In this document: positions 21,773 to 29,467 of the stretch, piece by piece
How positions within the stretch are numbered: position 1 is the first letter of the stretch
Layout of the letters: the number at the start of each line of letters is the position of its first letter
NCBI GenBank assembly: GCA_002308915.1
Contig: DBWI01000034.1
Span: 3,737-35,964, forward strand
Direction of reading: 5' to 3'
DNA from: Christensenella sp. UBA1242
GTDB taxonomy: Bacteria > Bacillota > Clostridia > Christensenellales > UBA1242
Length of the DNA: 32,228 nucleotides
Position numbers and translations under genes: made by a program
Notes under the pieces: model-generated
What the model saw: only the letters and a program-made list of their open reading frames with translations
What the model was told of the DNA's origin: nothing
Database searches by the model: none

Positions 21773-22816
21773 ATGATTGATATATCAAATGGCAAAAATC
21801 ATTTTATTAATACAGCAAAAATTGATGGCATAATAAAATCAATTTGCAATAATAATAATAATGAGCTATACAACTACGGTAATGTGAAAGGAGACAAAAC
21901 ACTCCGTGAGCAAATCGCAAATTTTTATAATTGTCAATATGAAACCCAAATTACAAGTCATAATGTAATAATAACAAATGGAAGTCAGCAATCGTTGTCA
22001 TATATACTCGATTATCTTGGGTTGAATTATTATTCAACTATAAATATATGTACACCAACTTATTATGGGATAATAGAATTAGCAAACTTAAAGAAATTTA
22101 GATTGAATAATTATTCAACTATTAAAGAAACAAAACAAATAAAAGAAGTTATATATATTACCCCATACAACAACAATCCCGATGGAAGAAATATAACACA
22201 AAAAGAATATGCAGTACTAAAACAACTAAGTGAACATAATATTATTATTGAAGACGATCCGTACTCACTCTTCAGTTTTAATAAAAAAAATAATCCACCA
22301 CTATTTACCAAGCTTAAAAACGTTATATATCTGGGAACTTTTAGCAAAATTATTTCACCATCAATAAATATCGGATACATTATATGCAAGGATATTGACA
22401 TCATAAACTCACTCTATGCTATAAAAAAAGCAAATTGCCTACATACCTCAGTATTTATGCAAAAAGTAGTCAGTGAATACATAAAAGAAGATTTTTTACA
22501 GGAAATAAAACAAAAATCACAATTACTAAGAATAAATTACGAAACAATAAAAATGTTAGTAAAAAAATACTTTAACAATGAAGTTTTTGTAAGTAATATT
22601 AATGGAGGGTATTTTACAGTCTTAACTTTCCCACAAAATGTTGATGCGCTAAAAACAAAAGTAAATTTTTGTTTTTGTACATTGGAAGATTTTTATATTG
22701 ACAAAAGTTTGGGTAAAAATCAAATAAGAATAAACTTGTCATTAAATATAAATTTTGATTTAATATTTAGTAATCTTAGCGTTGAATATTATAAAAATAG
22801 CAAAAAACACAGCTAA
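21773..22816 (+). CDS. PLP-dependent aminotransferase, fold type I
   Basis: This 347-residue protein of the class I/II aminotransferase (LysN/MocR catalytic-domain) type has NGSQQSL for cofactor binding, PYNNNPDG near the substrate, IIEDDPYSLF with the Asp that pairs with the PLP nitrogen, and GTFSKIISPS with the Schiff-base Lys. In most relatives that motif continues as GLRIGY; here it is SINIGY, so the conserved Arg that holds the PLP phosphate is Asn. IRINLS near the C-terminus may hold the Arg for the substrate carboxylate. The N-terminus is shorter than usual (no MocR DNA-binding domain). AAGGAG precedes the ATG by six bases. Last gene of the operon; amino donor and acceptor are unknown. 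Confidence 0.87.
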   Translation: MIDISNGKNHFINTAKIDGIIKSICNNNNNELYNYGNVKGDKTLREQIANFYNCQYETQITSHNVIITNGSQQSLSYILDYLGLNYYSTINICTPTYYGIIELANLKKFRLNNYSTIKETKQIKEVIYITPYNNNPDGRNITQKEYAVLKQLSEHNIIIEDDPYSLFSFNKKNNPPLFTKLKNVIYLGTFSKIISPSINIGYIICKDIDIINSLYAIKKANCLHTSVFMQKVVSEYIKEDFLQEIKQKSQLLRINYETIKMLVKKYFNNEVFVSNINGGYFTVLTFPQNVDALKTKVNFCFCTLEDFYIDKSLGKNQIRINLSLNINFDLIFSNLSVEYYKNSKKHS

Positions 22817-22823
22817 AACAATA

Positions 22824-22852
22824 AAAAAAACTGCAATTTTTGCAGTTTTTTG
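22824..22852. terminator. Shared terminator of the coaC operon and suf operon
   Basis: AAAACTGCAA-TTT-TTGCAGTTTT forms a ten-pair stem with A/T-runs on both sides, between two convergent operons. Confidence 0.85.
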
Positions 22853-23278
22853 TTATTTTAATTGTTCTAATAAATCTTCTAGTGTATGCCACGATAATAC
22901 AGCACATTTAACCCTTGCTGGCATATTTGCAACATTTTCAAAAGCAATACTATCTTTAAGCAAATCCTTTTCTTCTTCACTTATTTCTTCTCGTCTAATC
23001 ATTTTCATAAATATTAAAATTATTTTTTTCGCTTCATCAACACTTTTCCCTTTTAGCGTATCAATCATAATTGAAGTTGAACTTTGTGAAATTGCACACC
23101 CATGTCCAGTAAAAGCCATATCAACAATTACGTTATCTTTTATAACTGCATAAAGTTTTATTTCATCTCCACAATTTGGATTATGTCCCAAGCTTGAATA
23201 ATTAGCATTGTCAATATTTTTTTTATTGGCACTGCACATACTATGTTCCATAATTAAATCTGTATAAAAATCTTCCAT
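22853..23278 (-). CDS. sufU: SUF-type Fe-S assembly protein SufU
   Basis: SufU takes sulfur from SufS by a zinc-assisted persulfide transfer and passes it to the SufBCD complex. The protein has 141 residues from the ATG at 23278, which has GGAG seven bases upstream; a longer frame from 23311 has no site. The three Cys are in place: NPNCGDEI, GHGCAISQSS and ARVKCAVLSWHTLED. FYTDLIMEHS is the usual N-terminus. It begins one base after the sufS stop and is the last gene of sufCBDSU, ending in a terminator shared with the convergent aminotransferase operon. Confidence 0.95.
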   Translation of the reverse strand: MEDFYTDLIMEHSMCSANKKNIDNANYSSLGHNPNCGDEIKLYAVIKDNVIVDMAFTGHGCAISQSSTSIMIDTLKGKSVDEAKKIILIFMKMIRREEISEEEKDLLKDSIAFENVANMPARVKCAVLSWHTLEDLLEQLK

Positions 23279-23279
23279 T

Positions 23280-24500
23280 TTATTTCTCCAAATATTTTTT
23301 AAACATATCATATGTTTTCTTTAAAGCATCAATCAATTTATCAATGTCTTCTTTTGTATTATATATTGCCAAACTAATTCTTAGTGTACTATCTAATCCC
23401 AAATATCTGAGCAATGGTTGAGCACAATGGTTGCCACTACGAACACAAATATTGTTATCATCAAGTATAGTGGAAACATCATGAGAATGAATTCCAGACA
23501 CATTAAACGAAATAACCGAAGAAATCTTATTTACATCGTCTGTTGCATAAATTTCAACAAAATTAAGGTTTTTTAACGAATTTATGGTATAATTTATTAA
23601 ATTCTCCTCAATTTTTCTAATATTTTGATATCCAATTGATTTTATATAATCAATAGCCTTACTTAATCCAACTATGCTTGCAATGTCTTGAGTGCCAGCT
23701 TCAAACTTATTTGGAAGTGGTGCAAATGTTGTATCTTGCTCATAAACATACTCAATCATATCTCCACCCATAATAAATGGTTGCATACTTTCGAGTAGTT
23801 GTTTTTTGCCATACAAAACCCCAACACCAAGCGGACCGTACATTTTATGAGAACCAAACACAGCAAAGTCAACATCACTTGTTTTTACATCAAATGGCAT
23901 ATGTGCAATACTTTGTGATAAATCAACAATCATTATTGCATTGTTTTCATGAGCAACTTTTGTTATTTTATTTATATCGTTTATTGTTCCCAAAACATTT
24001 GAAACAGAAAGTACACTGACTATTTTTGTTTTTTGCGTTATCTTTTTTAGTTCACTATCTGGTATTTGATAATTCTTGTCAATATATAAATATTTAAGAG
24101 TAGCTCCCTTTAGTTTTGTTATCTTTTGCCAAGGAACAAGATTTGAATGATGTTCCATAATTGATATAACAACTTCATCGCCTTTCTCCAAGTTTTCAAG
24201 TGCATACGAATAAGCCAAAAGATTAAGTGCTTCTGTTGCATTTTTCGTAAATACAATTTCATCATCGTTTGCATTAACAAAACTTGCAACATTATGTCTT
24301 GCATCTGCAAGTTCTGTTGTTGCATCAACACTTAACTTATAAACTCCACGATGTGGATTTGCATTTGTATTCAAATAAAAATTTTCTACAGCATCAATAA
24401 CACACCTTGGTTTTTGTGTGGTTGCACCACTATCAAGATATGCTATGCTACTATTGACCAATAAAGGAAAATCTTTTTTTATTTCATAATTATCTTTCAT
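23280..24500 (-). CDS. sufS: Cysteine desulfurase SufS
   Basis: This PLP enzyme removes sulfur from cysteine and carries it as a persulfide for Fe-S assembly. It is 406 residues from the ATG at 24500, with AAGGA eight bases upstream; a frame from 24518 would lie deep in sufD and has no site. Motifs: YLDSGATTQKP near the start, MEHHSNLVPW, FGSHKMYGPLGVGVLYG with the PLP Lys, and the active Cys in RSGNHCAQPLL. This is the group II (SufS) layout. The gene overlaps sufD by 11 bases and runs into sufU. Confidence 0.96.
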   Translation of the reverse strand: MKDNYEIKKDFPLLVNSSIAYLDSGATTQKPRCVIDAVENFYLNTNANPHRGVYKLSVDATTELADARHNVASFVNANDDEIVFTKNATEALNLLAYSYALENLEKGDEVVISIMEHHSNLVPWQKITKLKGATLKYLYIDKNYQIPDSELKKITQKTKIVSVLSVSNVLGTINDINKITKVAHENNAIMIVDLSQSIAHMPFDVKTSDVDFAVFGSHKMYGPLGVGVLYGKKQLLESMQPFIMGGDMIEYVYEQDTTFAPLPNKFEAGTQDIASIVGLSKAIDYIKSIGYQNIRKIEENLINYTINSLKNLNFVEIYATDDVNKISSVISFNVSGIHSHDVSTILDDNNICVRSGNHCAQPLLRYLGLDSTLRISLAIYNTKEDIDKLIDALKKTYDMFKKYLEK

Positions 24501-25515
24501 TATCAAGTTCCTTATCAATTCTATCCAAAATTTCTTTCATTGTTTGTTCGTCTAAATCTTTTAACACGATATTGAATTTTGCTTTTACAAATATTCTTAT
24601 TGCTTCATTTCTATCAATACCACGCGACATTAAATAGAAAAGCTCTTTATCGCCAATTTTGCCAACACTAGAACTATGAGTTCCGTCAACATCTTCTTCA
24701 CCACATAATAACATTGGTAAAGCTTTTGACTTTGCTGTGTTCGAAAGGAGTAGACACATTTCATTTTCATATCCTTTACTTTTTGTGGCACCTTTTTTGA
24801 AATCAATTGTTCCTTTGAAATTTTTTGTAGCGTTACCACTAATTGCACCAACACAATCTATTGAACAGCAAGAATTTTGCTCTAACAAATTTTGTGTATA
24901 GTTTAAATCGATAAGACAATTTTCTCCACCGATATATATTGATTTTAACTCACACAACGAATTTTCTTCAATCTTTGAATTAAAGTTGTGTATTGTGTAA
25001 TTACTACAAAAATCAATGATTTTATAGTATAATTTACCATTTTCTTGCACTAAATTATTGAATTTTATTAAATTTGTACTATTTTTACCCAAATCATTAA
25101 TTACCAAAACATCAAGATTACTATTTTCAGTTGCATTGATATTTATGAGTGAATTATGATAAACATCTGCATTTGATTTGTATTTTATTATGACTTTGGC
25201 ATTAACAAAATTCTCTACCTTTATACTCAAATAATCAATCAATACAGAATTATTTTTATCCAAATCAAAGTTCAAAATAATTGGCTCATCTTGAGTCTTT
25301 TTGATTACAATGCTGGTACAAAAGTTTTGATTTTGCTTAACTAAAAATTCTGGTGCAAGTATTCCATAATTAGTTTTTATACTACAATTTTCTGTTCCAC
25401 AAGTTGTAAAACTATTAAACTTTCCGTGTGAATATTTTATTTCACTTTGTGGAAAGTCAATATTATTAATTCCATAATTAACAGAAGTTAAAATAGGTGA
25501 TTTGTTTATTTCCAT
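24490..25515 (-). CDS. sufD: SUF scaffold component SufD
   Basis: SufD pairs with SufB in the SufBC2D scaffold. It has 341 residues, at the short end for the family. The central beta-helix is poorly conserved and Asn-rich, but the C-terminus is diagnostic: DVDGTHSSSVGKIGDKELFY, LMSRGIDRNEAIRIFVKAKF, then a closing amphipathic helix. The ATG is nested in the sufB stop (TAATG). The order C-B-D-S-U differs from the C-D-S-U-B order of Bacillus. Confidence 0.93.
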   Translation of the reverse strand: MEINKSPILTSVNYGINNIDFPQSEIKYSHGKFNSFTTCGTENCSIKTNYGILAPEFLVKQNQNFCTSIVIKKTQDEPIILNFDLDKNNSVLIDYLSIKVENFVNAKVIIKYKSNADVYHNSLININATENSNLDVLVINDLGKNSTNLIKFNNLVQENGKLYYKIIDFCSNYTIHNFNSKIEENSLCELKSIYIGGENCLIDLNYTQNLLEQNSCCSIDCVGAISGNATKNFKGTIDFKKGATKSKGYENEMCLLLSNTAKSKALPMLLCGEEDVDGTHSSSVGKIGDKELFYLMSRGIDRNEAIRIFVKAKFNIVLKDLDEQTMKEILDRIDKELDNER

Positions 25516-26918
25516 TATCCAATCGCTCCTTCTAACTCTAGATTAATTAACCTATTCATTTCAACTGCATACTCCATTGGAAGTTCTTTTGAAACAGGAT
25601 TTGCAAAACCACGAACAATCATTGCTTTTGCATCTTCTTCACTAAGTCCACGACTCATAAGATAAAAGATTGCTTTTTCGCTAATCTTGCCGACTTTTGC
25701 TTCGTGTGAAAATTCAACATCTGAATTCTGTACATCATTAACAGGAATTGTATCACTTCTTGACAAATCATCAAGCATAAGACCATCACATGTTACACTA
25801 CACTTTGAATTTGTTGCATTTGGCAATATTCTTACCAAACTTCTGTATGTTGCAATTCCACCATTTTTTGAAATACTCTTTGAACTTACAACACTTGAAG
25901 TATTCTTCCCAACATGAACAACCTTAAATCCTGTATCAAGATTTTGGTTTTTTCCTGCAAAAGAAATACCTGTGTATTCTGTTTTTGAATTGTCGCCTTT
26001 AAGAATACTCATTGGATAAAGCATTGAAATATGACTTCCAAAGCTACCACTAATCCAATCAACTTGTCCATTTTGTTCAACAATAGCTTTTTTTGTGTTA
26101 AGGTTCAACATGTTTTTTGACCAATTTTCTATTGTCGAATATCTTAGGTATGCATTTTCTTTTACAAACAATTCAACGCACCCAGCATGTAAATTTACCT
26201 TGTTATATTTTGGAGCACTACAACCCTCAATAAAGTGCAAACTTGCGCCTTCGTCAACAATAATTAAAGTATGTTCAAATTGTCCACTTTCTGGTGAATT
26301 TAATCTAAAATATGATTGTAATGGCATTTCAAGTTTTACACCCTTTGGAACATAAACAAAGCTTCCACCACTAAACACTGCATAATGAAGTGCAATAAAC
26401 TTATGATCAAAAATAGGTACACATTTTGAAAAATATTCTTTTACCAAATCTGGATATTCACGAATCGCACTATCAAAATCGGTATAAATAACACCTTGAG
26501 ACAAAAGTTCGTCTTTTATTGAGTGATATACAACTTCACTATCATATTGTGCCCCTACGCCAGCCAAATACTCTCTTTCTGCTTTTGGAATACCCAATTT
26601 TTCAAAAGTGTCTTTAATTTCTGTAGGCACATCTTCCCACTTGTCTTTTATATCTGCTTTGGGGCGCACATAAGTTGCAATCTCTTCCATTTTCAACTCA
26701 TCAAGATTTGGTCCCCATGTTGGCAAATTTAATTTATTATATGTTTCAAGAGCTTTTAATCTTATATCCAAAACCCAACTTGGTTCATTTTTTTGCCTAC
26801 TAATTTCTTCAACAATTTCTTTTGAAAGTCCTTTGTCTATTTTGTAGGCATAGTCATCTTTGTTCTTGAAATCATAAATATTTGTATTTAATTCATCAAG
26901 TCTAGTTTTTGACATCAT
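25515..26918 (-). CDS. sufB: SUF scaffold component SufB
   Basis: SufB is the Fe-S building scaffold of the SUF complex. Its 467 residues are the standard length. Motifs include FVYVPKGVKLEMPLQSYFRL, a beta-helix core with FIEGCSAPKY and LHAGCVELFV, then DWISGSFGSHISMLYP and the C-terminal DVEFSHEAKVGKISEKAIFY. Two adjacent ATGs (26918 and 26915) are possible; the first overlaps the sufC stop as ATGA. It lies between sufC and sufD in a tightly packed operon. Confidence 0.97.
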   Translation of the reverse strand: MMSKTRLDELNTNIYDFKNKDDYAYKIDKGLSKEIVEEISRQKNEPSWVLDIRLKALETYNKLNLPTWGPNLDELKMEEIATYVRPKADIKDKWEDVPTEIKDTFEKLGIPKAEREYLAGVGAQYDSEVVYHSIKDELLSQGVIYTDFDSAIREYPDLVKEYFSKCVPIFDHKFIALHYAVFSGGSFVYVPKGVKLEMPLQSYFRLNSPESGQFEHTLIIVDEGASLHFIEGCSAPKYNKVNLHAGCVELFVKENAYLRYSTIENWSKNMLNLNTKKAIVEQNGQVDWISGSFGSHISMLYPMSILKGDNSKTEYTGISFAGKNQNLDTGFKVVHVGKNTSSVVSSKSISKNGGIATYRSLVRILPNATNSKCSVTCDGLMLDDLSRSDTIPVNDVQNSDVEFSHEAKVGKISEKAIFYLMSRGLSEEDAKAMIVRGFANPVSKELPMEYAVEMNRLINLELEGAIG

Positions 26919-27658
26919 TCACCAACCTTAAATGAATTATAACCATTTTCTTCAATCTCTTTTGCGAGTTCACTATTTCCAGTATAAACAATTTTTCCAT
27001 CAATCAAAATATGAACAAAATCAACTTTAAGCATTTCCAAAATTTTTGTTGAGTGTGTGATAATTAAAATTGCATTTTCATCATTTTTGAATAAGTTAAT
27101 TCCTTTTGAAACAAGTTTAATTGCATCAACATCAAGTCCGCTATCAGTTTCGTCCAAGATTGCAAGACGTGGATTTAGTTCAAGCATTTGCAAAATTTCG
27201 TTTTTCTTTTTTTCCCCACCACTAAAGCCAACATTAAGATCACGATTATCCATGCCTGGTTTCATTTCAAGTTCTTCCATATTTTTTGCAATTTCTTTTC
27301 TTAAGTCTGCAAAATACACATTTTGTCCAGTTATTTTTTGTTTTGCAGTTTTAATAAAATTAAAAACACTGATTCCTTCAACTTCTTCTGGAGTTTGAAA
27401 AGACATAAAAACACCATCACGAGCAATTTCATCTGTCTTTGCATTTGTTATGTCTTTACCATTAAAAATAACTTTTCCACTTGTTTTTGTATATTGTGGA
27501 TTGTTAAAAATAACATTGGCAAGTGTACTTTTTCCTGCTCCATTTGGTCCCATGATTACATGTACTTCTCCTTTGCCAATATTTAAATTTAAATTATCTA
27601 GAATTTGTTTATCTTTAACTTTTGCTGATAAATTTTTTATTTCTAACAAACTACTCAT
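26915..27658 (-). CDS. sufC: SUF ATPase SufC
   Basis: SufC is the ABC-type ATPase that drives conformational change in SufBC2D. The 247 residues hold Walker A MGPNGAGKST (36-45), the Q-loop at SFQTPEE, the signature VGFSGGEKKKNEI and Walker B LAILDETDSGLDVDA, all typical of SufC. It is the first gene of the operon; GGTGG lies before the ATG at 27658. A promoter upstream (27694-27722) with a nearby palindrome and the adjacent rrf2 gene suggest Fe-S-dependent control. Confidence 0.97.
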   Translation of the reverse strand: MSSLLEIKNLSAKVKDKQILDNLNLNIGKGEVHVIMGPNGAGKSTLANVIFNNPQYTKTSGKVIFNGKDITNAKTDEIARDGVFMSFQTPEEVEGISVFNFIKTAKQKITGQNVYFADLRKEIAKNMEELEMKPGMDNRDLNVGFSGGEKKKNEILQMLELNPRLAILDETDSGLDVDAIKLVSKGINLFKNDENAILIITHSTKILEMLKVDFVHILIDGKIVYTGNSELAKEIEENGYNSFKVGE

Positions 27659-27693
27659 TTAATTCCCACCAATTTACTATGATTTACTCCCAT

Positions 27694-27741
27694 ATAATAT
27701 ACCATTAAAATCAAAAAATCAAGTATTATTTTAAAATTATA
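27694..27741 (-). promoter_or_regulatory. Promoter of the suf operon with upstream palindrome
   Basis: TTGATT (27722-27717), 17 bases, TATTAT (27699-27694) on the minus strand. Directly upstream, 27724-27741 is a palindrome, TATTATTTTAAAATTATA, with a single mismatched pair. It could bind the Rrf2 regulator, but it does not resemble the AAACAATA repeat at the rrf2 promoter. Confidence 0.5.
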
Positions 27742-27744
27742 ACA

Positions 27745-27786
27745 AATAAAAAACTGCCATAATCAAAAAATTGATTATGGGCAGTT
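27745..27786 (-). terminator. Terminator of rrf2
   Basis: On the minus strand AACTGCCC-ATAATCAA, loop TTTT, TTGATTAT-GGCAGTT forms a 15-pair stem with one bulged base, then six T, between rrf2 and sufC. Confidence 0.85.
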
Positions 27787-27788
27787 AA

Positions 27789-28196
27789 TTAAACTCTTTT
27801 ATTTATTACATCATCAAGTGTTGTTGAATTTAAAAAGTCATTAACAATATTATCTAGTTTTGTCCAAACTCCCACTGTTAAACACTTTGCAACTTTATCA
27901 CACTTAACACCAGCATTAAGACAAGAAACAGTTTGAAGTTCTCCTTCGGTTGCTTTAAGCACCTGTCCAATTGTTATATCCTTCGCATCTCTTGAAAGTT
28001 TGTAGCCACCATTAGTCCCCCTAAAACTCACAAGAAGATTGCTTTTTACAAGCATATTAACAATTTGTTCCAAATATTTAACAGACATATTATTCCTATT
28101 TGCAAGCACAGTTAAAGGAATTGCTTCTTCTTGACTATGTGAAGCAATATCTGTCATTATTCCAAGTGCATAAGTCCCTTTTGTTGAAATTTTCAT
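27789..28196 (-). CDS. Rrf2-family Fe-S-sensing regulator (IscR-like)
   Basis: This 135-residue protein has the Rrf2 winged helix: MKISTKGTYALGIMTDIA, LTVLANRNNMSVKYLEQIV and FRGTNGGYKLSRDAKDITI. Cys92, Cys99 and Cys105 in the loop (C-x6-C-x5-C) match the three Fe-S ligands of IscR (C-x5-C-x5-C there). It lies just upstream of sufCBDSU and very likely represses or adjusts that operon according to Fe-S supply. No Shine-Dalgarno sequence precedes the ATG; a promoter at the right distance would start transcription on the ATG itself. Two inverted repeats cover that promoter, suggesting autoregulation. Confidence 0.93.
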   Translation of the reverse strand: MKISTKGTYALGIMTDIASHSQEEAIPLTVLANRNNMSVKYLEQIVNMLVKSNLLVSFRGTNGGYKLSRDAKDITIGQVLKATEGELQTVSCLNAGVKCDKVAKCLTVGVWTKLDNIVNDFLNSTTLDDVINKRV

Positions 28197-28200
28197 ACTT

Positions 28201-28235
28201 AAACAATAACACCAAACCTATTGTTTGTCAAACAA
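28201..28235. promoter_or_regulatory. rrf2 promoter with two overlapping inverted repeats
   Basis: On the minus strand TTGACA (28231-28226), 17 bases, TATTGT with extended TG (28208-28203). Six bases then lead to the ATG at 28196. AAACAATA (28201-28208) and TATTGTTT (28219-28226) form a perfect 8+10+8 inverted repeat of 26 bases, the size of known Rrf2-family sites. TTGTTTG-T-CAAACAA (28221-28235) is a second perfect palindrome over the -35. Confidence 0.7.
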
Positions 28236-28243
28236 AAACAAAA

Positions 28244-29395
28244 TTACTTTTTGTAAATAATATTACCATCTCGGATTGTCATATACACATTTACATCCTT
28301 GTCGACTACAACAAAGTTTGCACATTTACCAACTTCAATTGAACCCATTTGGTCAAAAACTCCAAGATTGAGTGCAGGATTTTTGGTTGCATACATAACA
28401 ACTTTTTCTAATGGCTTATTTAAAAACTTACACAAATTTGCAACACCTTTATTCATTTTGAGCATACTTGCAGCAAGTGCACCATTTTCTAATCTTGCTT
28501 CATCTCCTTTGATGATTACTTTTTGCCCACCAATTTCACTTATTCCATCTGGCAAATGTTTTGCACGAAGTGAATCTGTAACAAGTATAAACTTGTCGTT
28601 TGGTTTATTCTTTACCAAAAGTCTTATCGCTTGCGGTGAAACATGAATTCCATCGCAAATACACTCACTACTAAGCTCATCAAAAAGCATTGCACTTCCT
28701 GCTGTTCCAATATCCCTATGATGAACACCTCGCTGTGCATTAAATGTGTGAGTAACACATCTTGCTCCTGCTTTTATTGCATTAGCACAATCATCACATT
28801 TTGCATTTGTATGTCCAATTGATGCAACAATATTATTACTTACAAGATACTCTATTAAATCAATAGCACCATCTTCTTCAGGTGCAAGTGTTACAATTTT
28901 TATGTTATTATTTGATGCTTTTTGATAACTTTTGAACACTTCAATATCTGGCTTTTGAACATATTCAATTGGCTGTGCCCCAACATAATCTTTTGAAATG
29001 AATGGCCCTTCCAAATGCGCACCAACAATTTTTGCACCAACTTTTTTGTCACTTTTAATATATTCTGCAACATTCTTTAATGCACCAATTATATTATTAT
29101 CACTTTGTGTCATTGTTGTTGCCAAAAATGCAGTCGTGCCTTCACTAGCAAGTGCATTCGCAATATTTTCAAGTGCATTTATATTACCATCCATTGCATC
29201 ACTCCCCATTGCGCCATGAATATGTTCATCAATAAATCCCGGAATAACAAACAAGTTGTTATCAAGTTCAATCATTCCATCAACTTGGCAATTTCCGATA
29301 TTGACAATCTTTTCATTTTTGACAATCAAACTAGTTTTTTGAAAATTATCTCCAACCAAAATATTACAATTCTTAAAACCTTTTATTTTTTCCAT
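28244..29395 (-). CDS. nagA: N-acetylglucosamine-6-phosphate deacetylase
   Basis: NagA removes the acetyl group from GlcNAc-6-phosphate, feeding amino sugars from cell-wall turnover or host glycans into metabolism. It has 383 residues from the ATG at 29395, where AAGGTG lies just upstream; a TTG at 29407 is less likely. Amidohydrolase motifs are present: GFIDEHIHGAMGSD (His-x-His), GAHLEGPF with the metal Glu, SIGHTNAKCDDCANAIKAG, then THTFNAQ and LVTDSLRA with the catalytic Asp. No nagB or transporter gene is adjacent. It precedes rrf2 by 47 bases with no terminator, so some read-through into rrf2 is possible. Confidence 0.95.
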   Translation of the reverse strand: MEKIKGFKNCNILVGDNFQKTSLIVKNEKIVNIGNCQVDGMIELDNNLFVIPGFIDEHIHGAMGSDAMDGNINALENIANALASEGTTAFLATTMTQSDNNIIGALKNVAEYIKSDKKVGAKIVGAHLEGPFISKDYVGAQPIEYVQKPDIEVFKSYQKASNNNIKIVTLAPEEDGAIDLIEYLVSNNIVASIGHTNAKCDDCANAIKAGARCVTHTFNAQRGVHHRDIGTAGSAMLFDELSSECICDGIHVSPQAIRLLVKNKPNDKFILVTDSLRAKHLPDGISEIGGQKVIIKGDEARLENGALAASMLKMNKGVANLCKFLNKPLEKVVMYATKNPALNLGVFDQMGSIEVGKCANFVVVDKDVNVYMTIRDGNIIYKK

Positions 29396-29411
29396 TTTCA
29401 CCTTCAAAAAA

Positions 29412-29440
29412 ATTATACAACAAAAAAATCACCAGGTCAA
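29412..29440 (-). promoter_or_regulatory. Promoter of nagA nested in a terminator
   Basis: On the minus strand TTGACC (29440-29435), 17 bases, TATAAT (29417-29412). The -35 is inside the loop and stem of the terminator at 29422-29456 and the T-run forms part of the spacer. The leader would be about 10 bases, just enough for the AAGGTG site. Confidence 0.65.
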
Positions 29441-29456
29441 ACCTAGTGATTTTTTT
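29422..29456 (-). terminator. Terminator of the Ig-repeat surface protein gene
   Basis: AAATCAC-C-AGGT and ACCT-A-GTGATTT pair around a three-base loop with one internal mismatch, with long A/T-runs on both sides. It directly follows the stop of the 29468 gene. Confidence 0.85.
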
Positions 29457-29467
29457 ATATTTATTAT

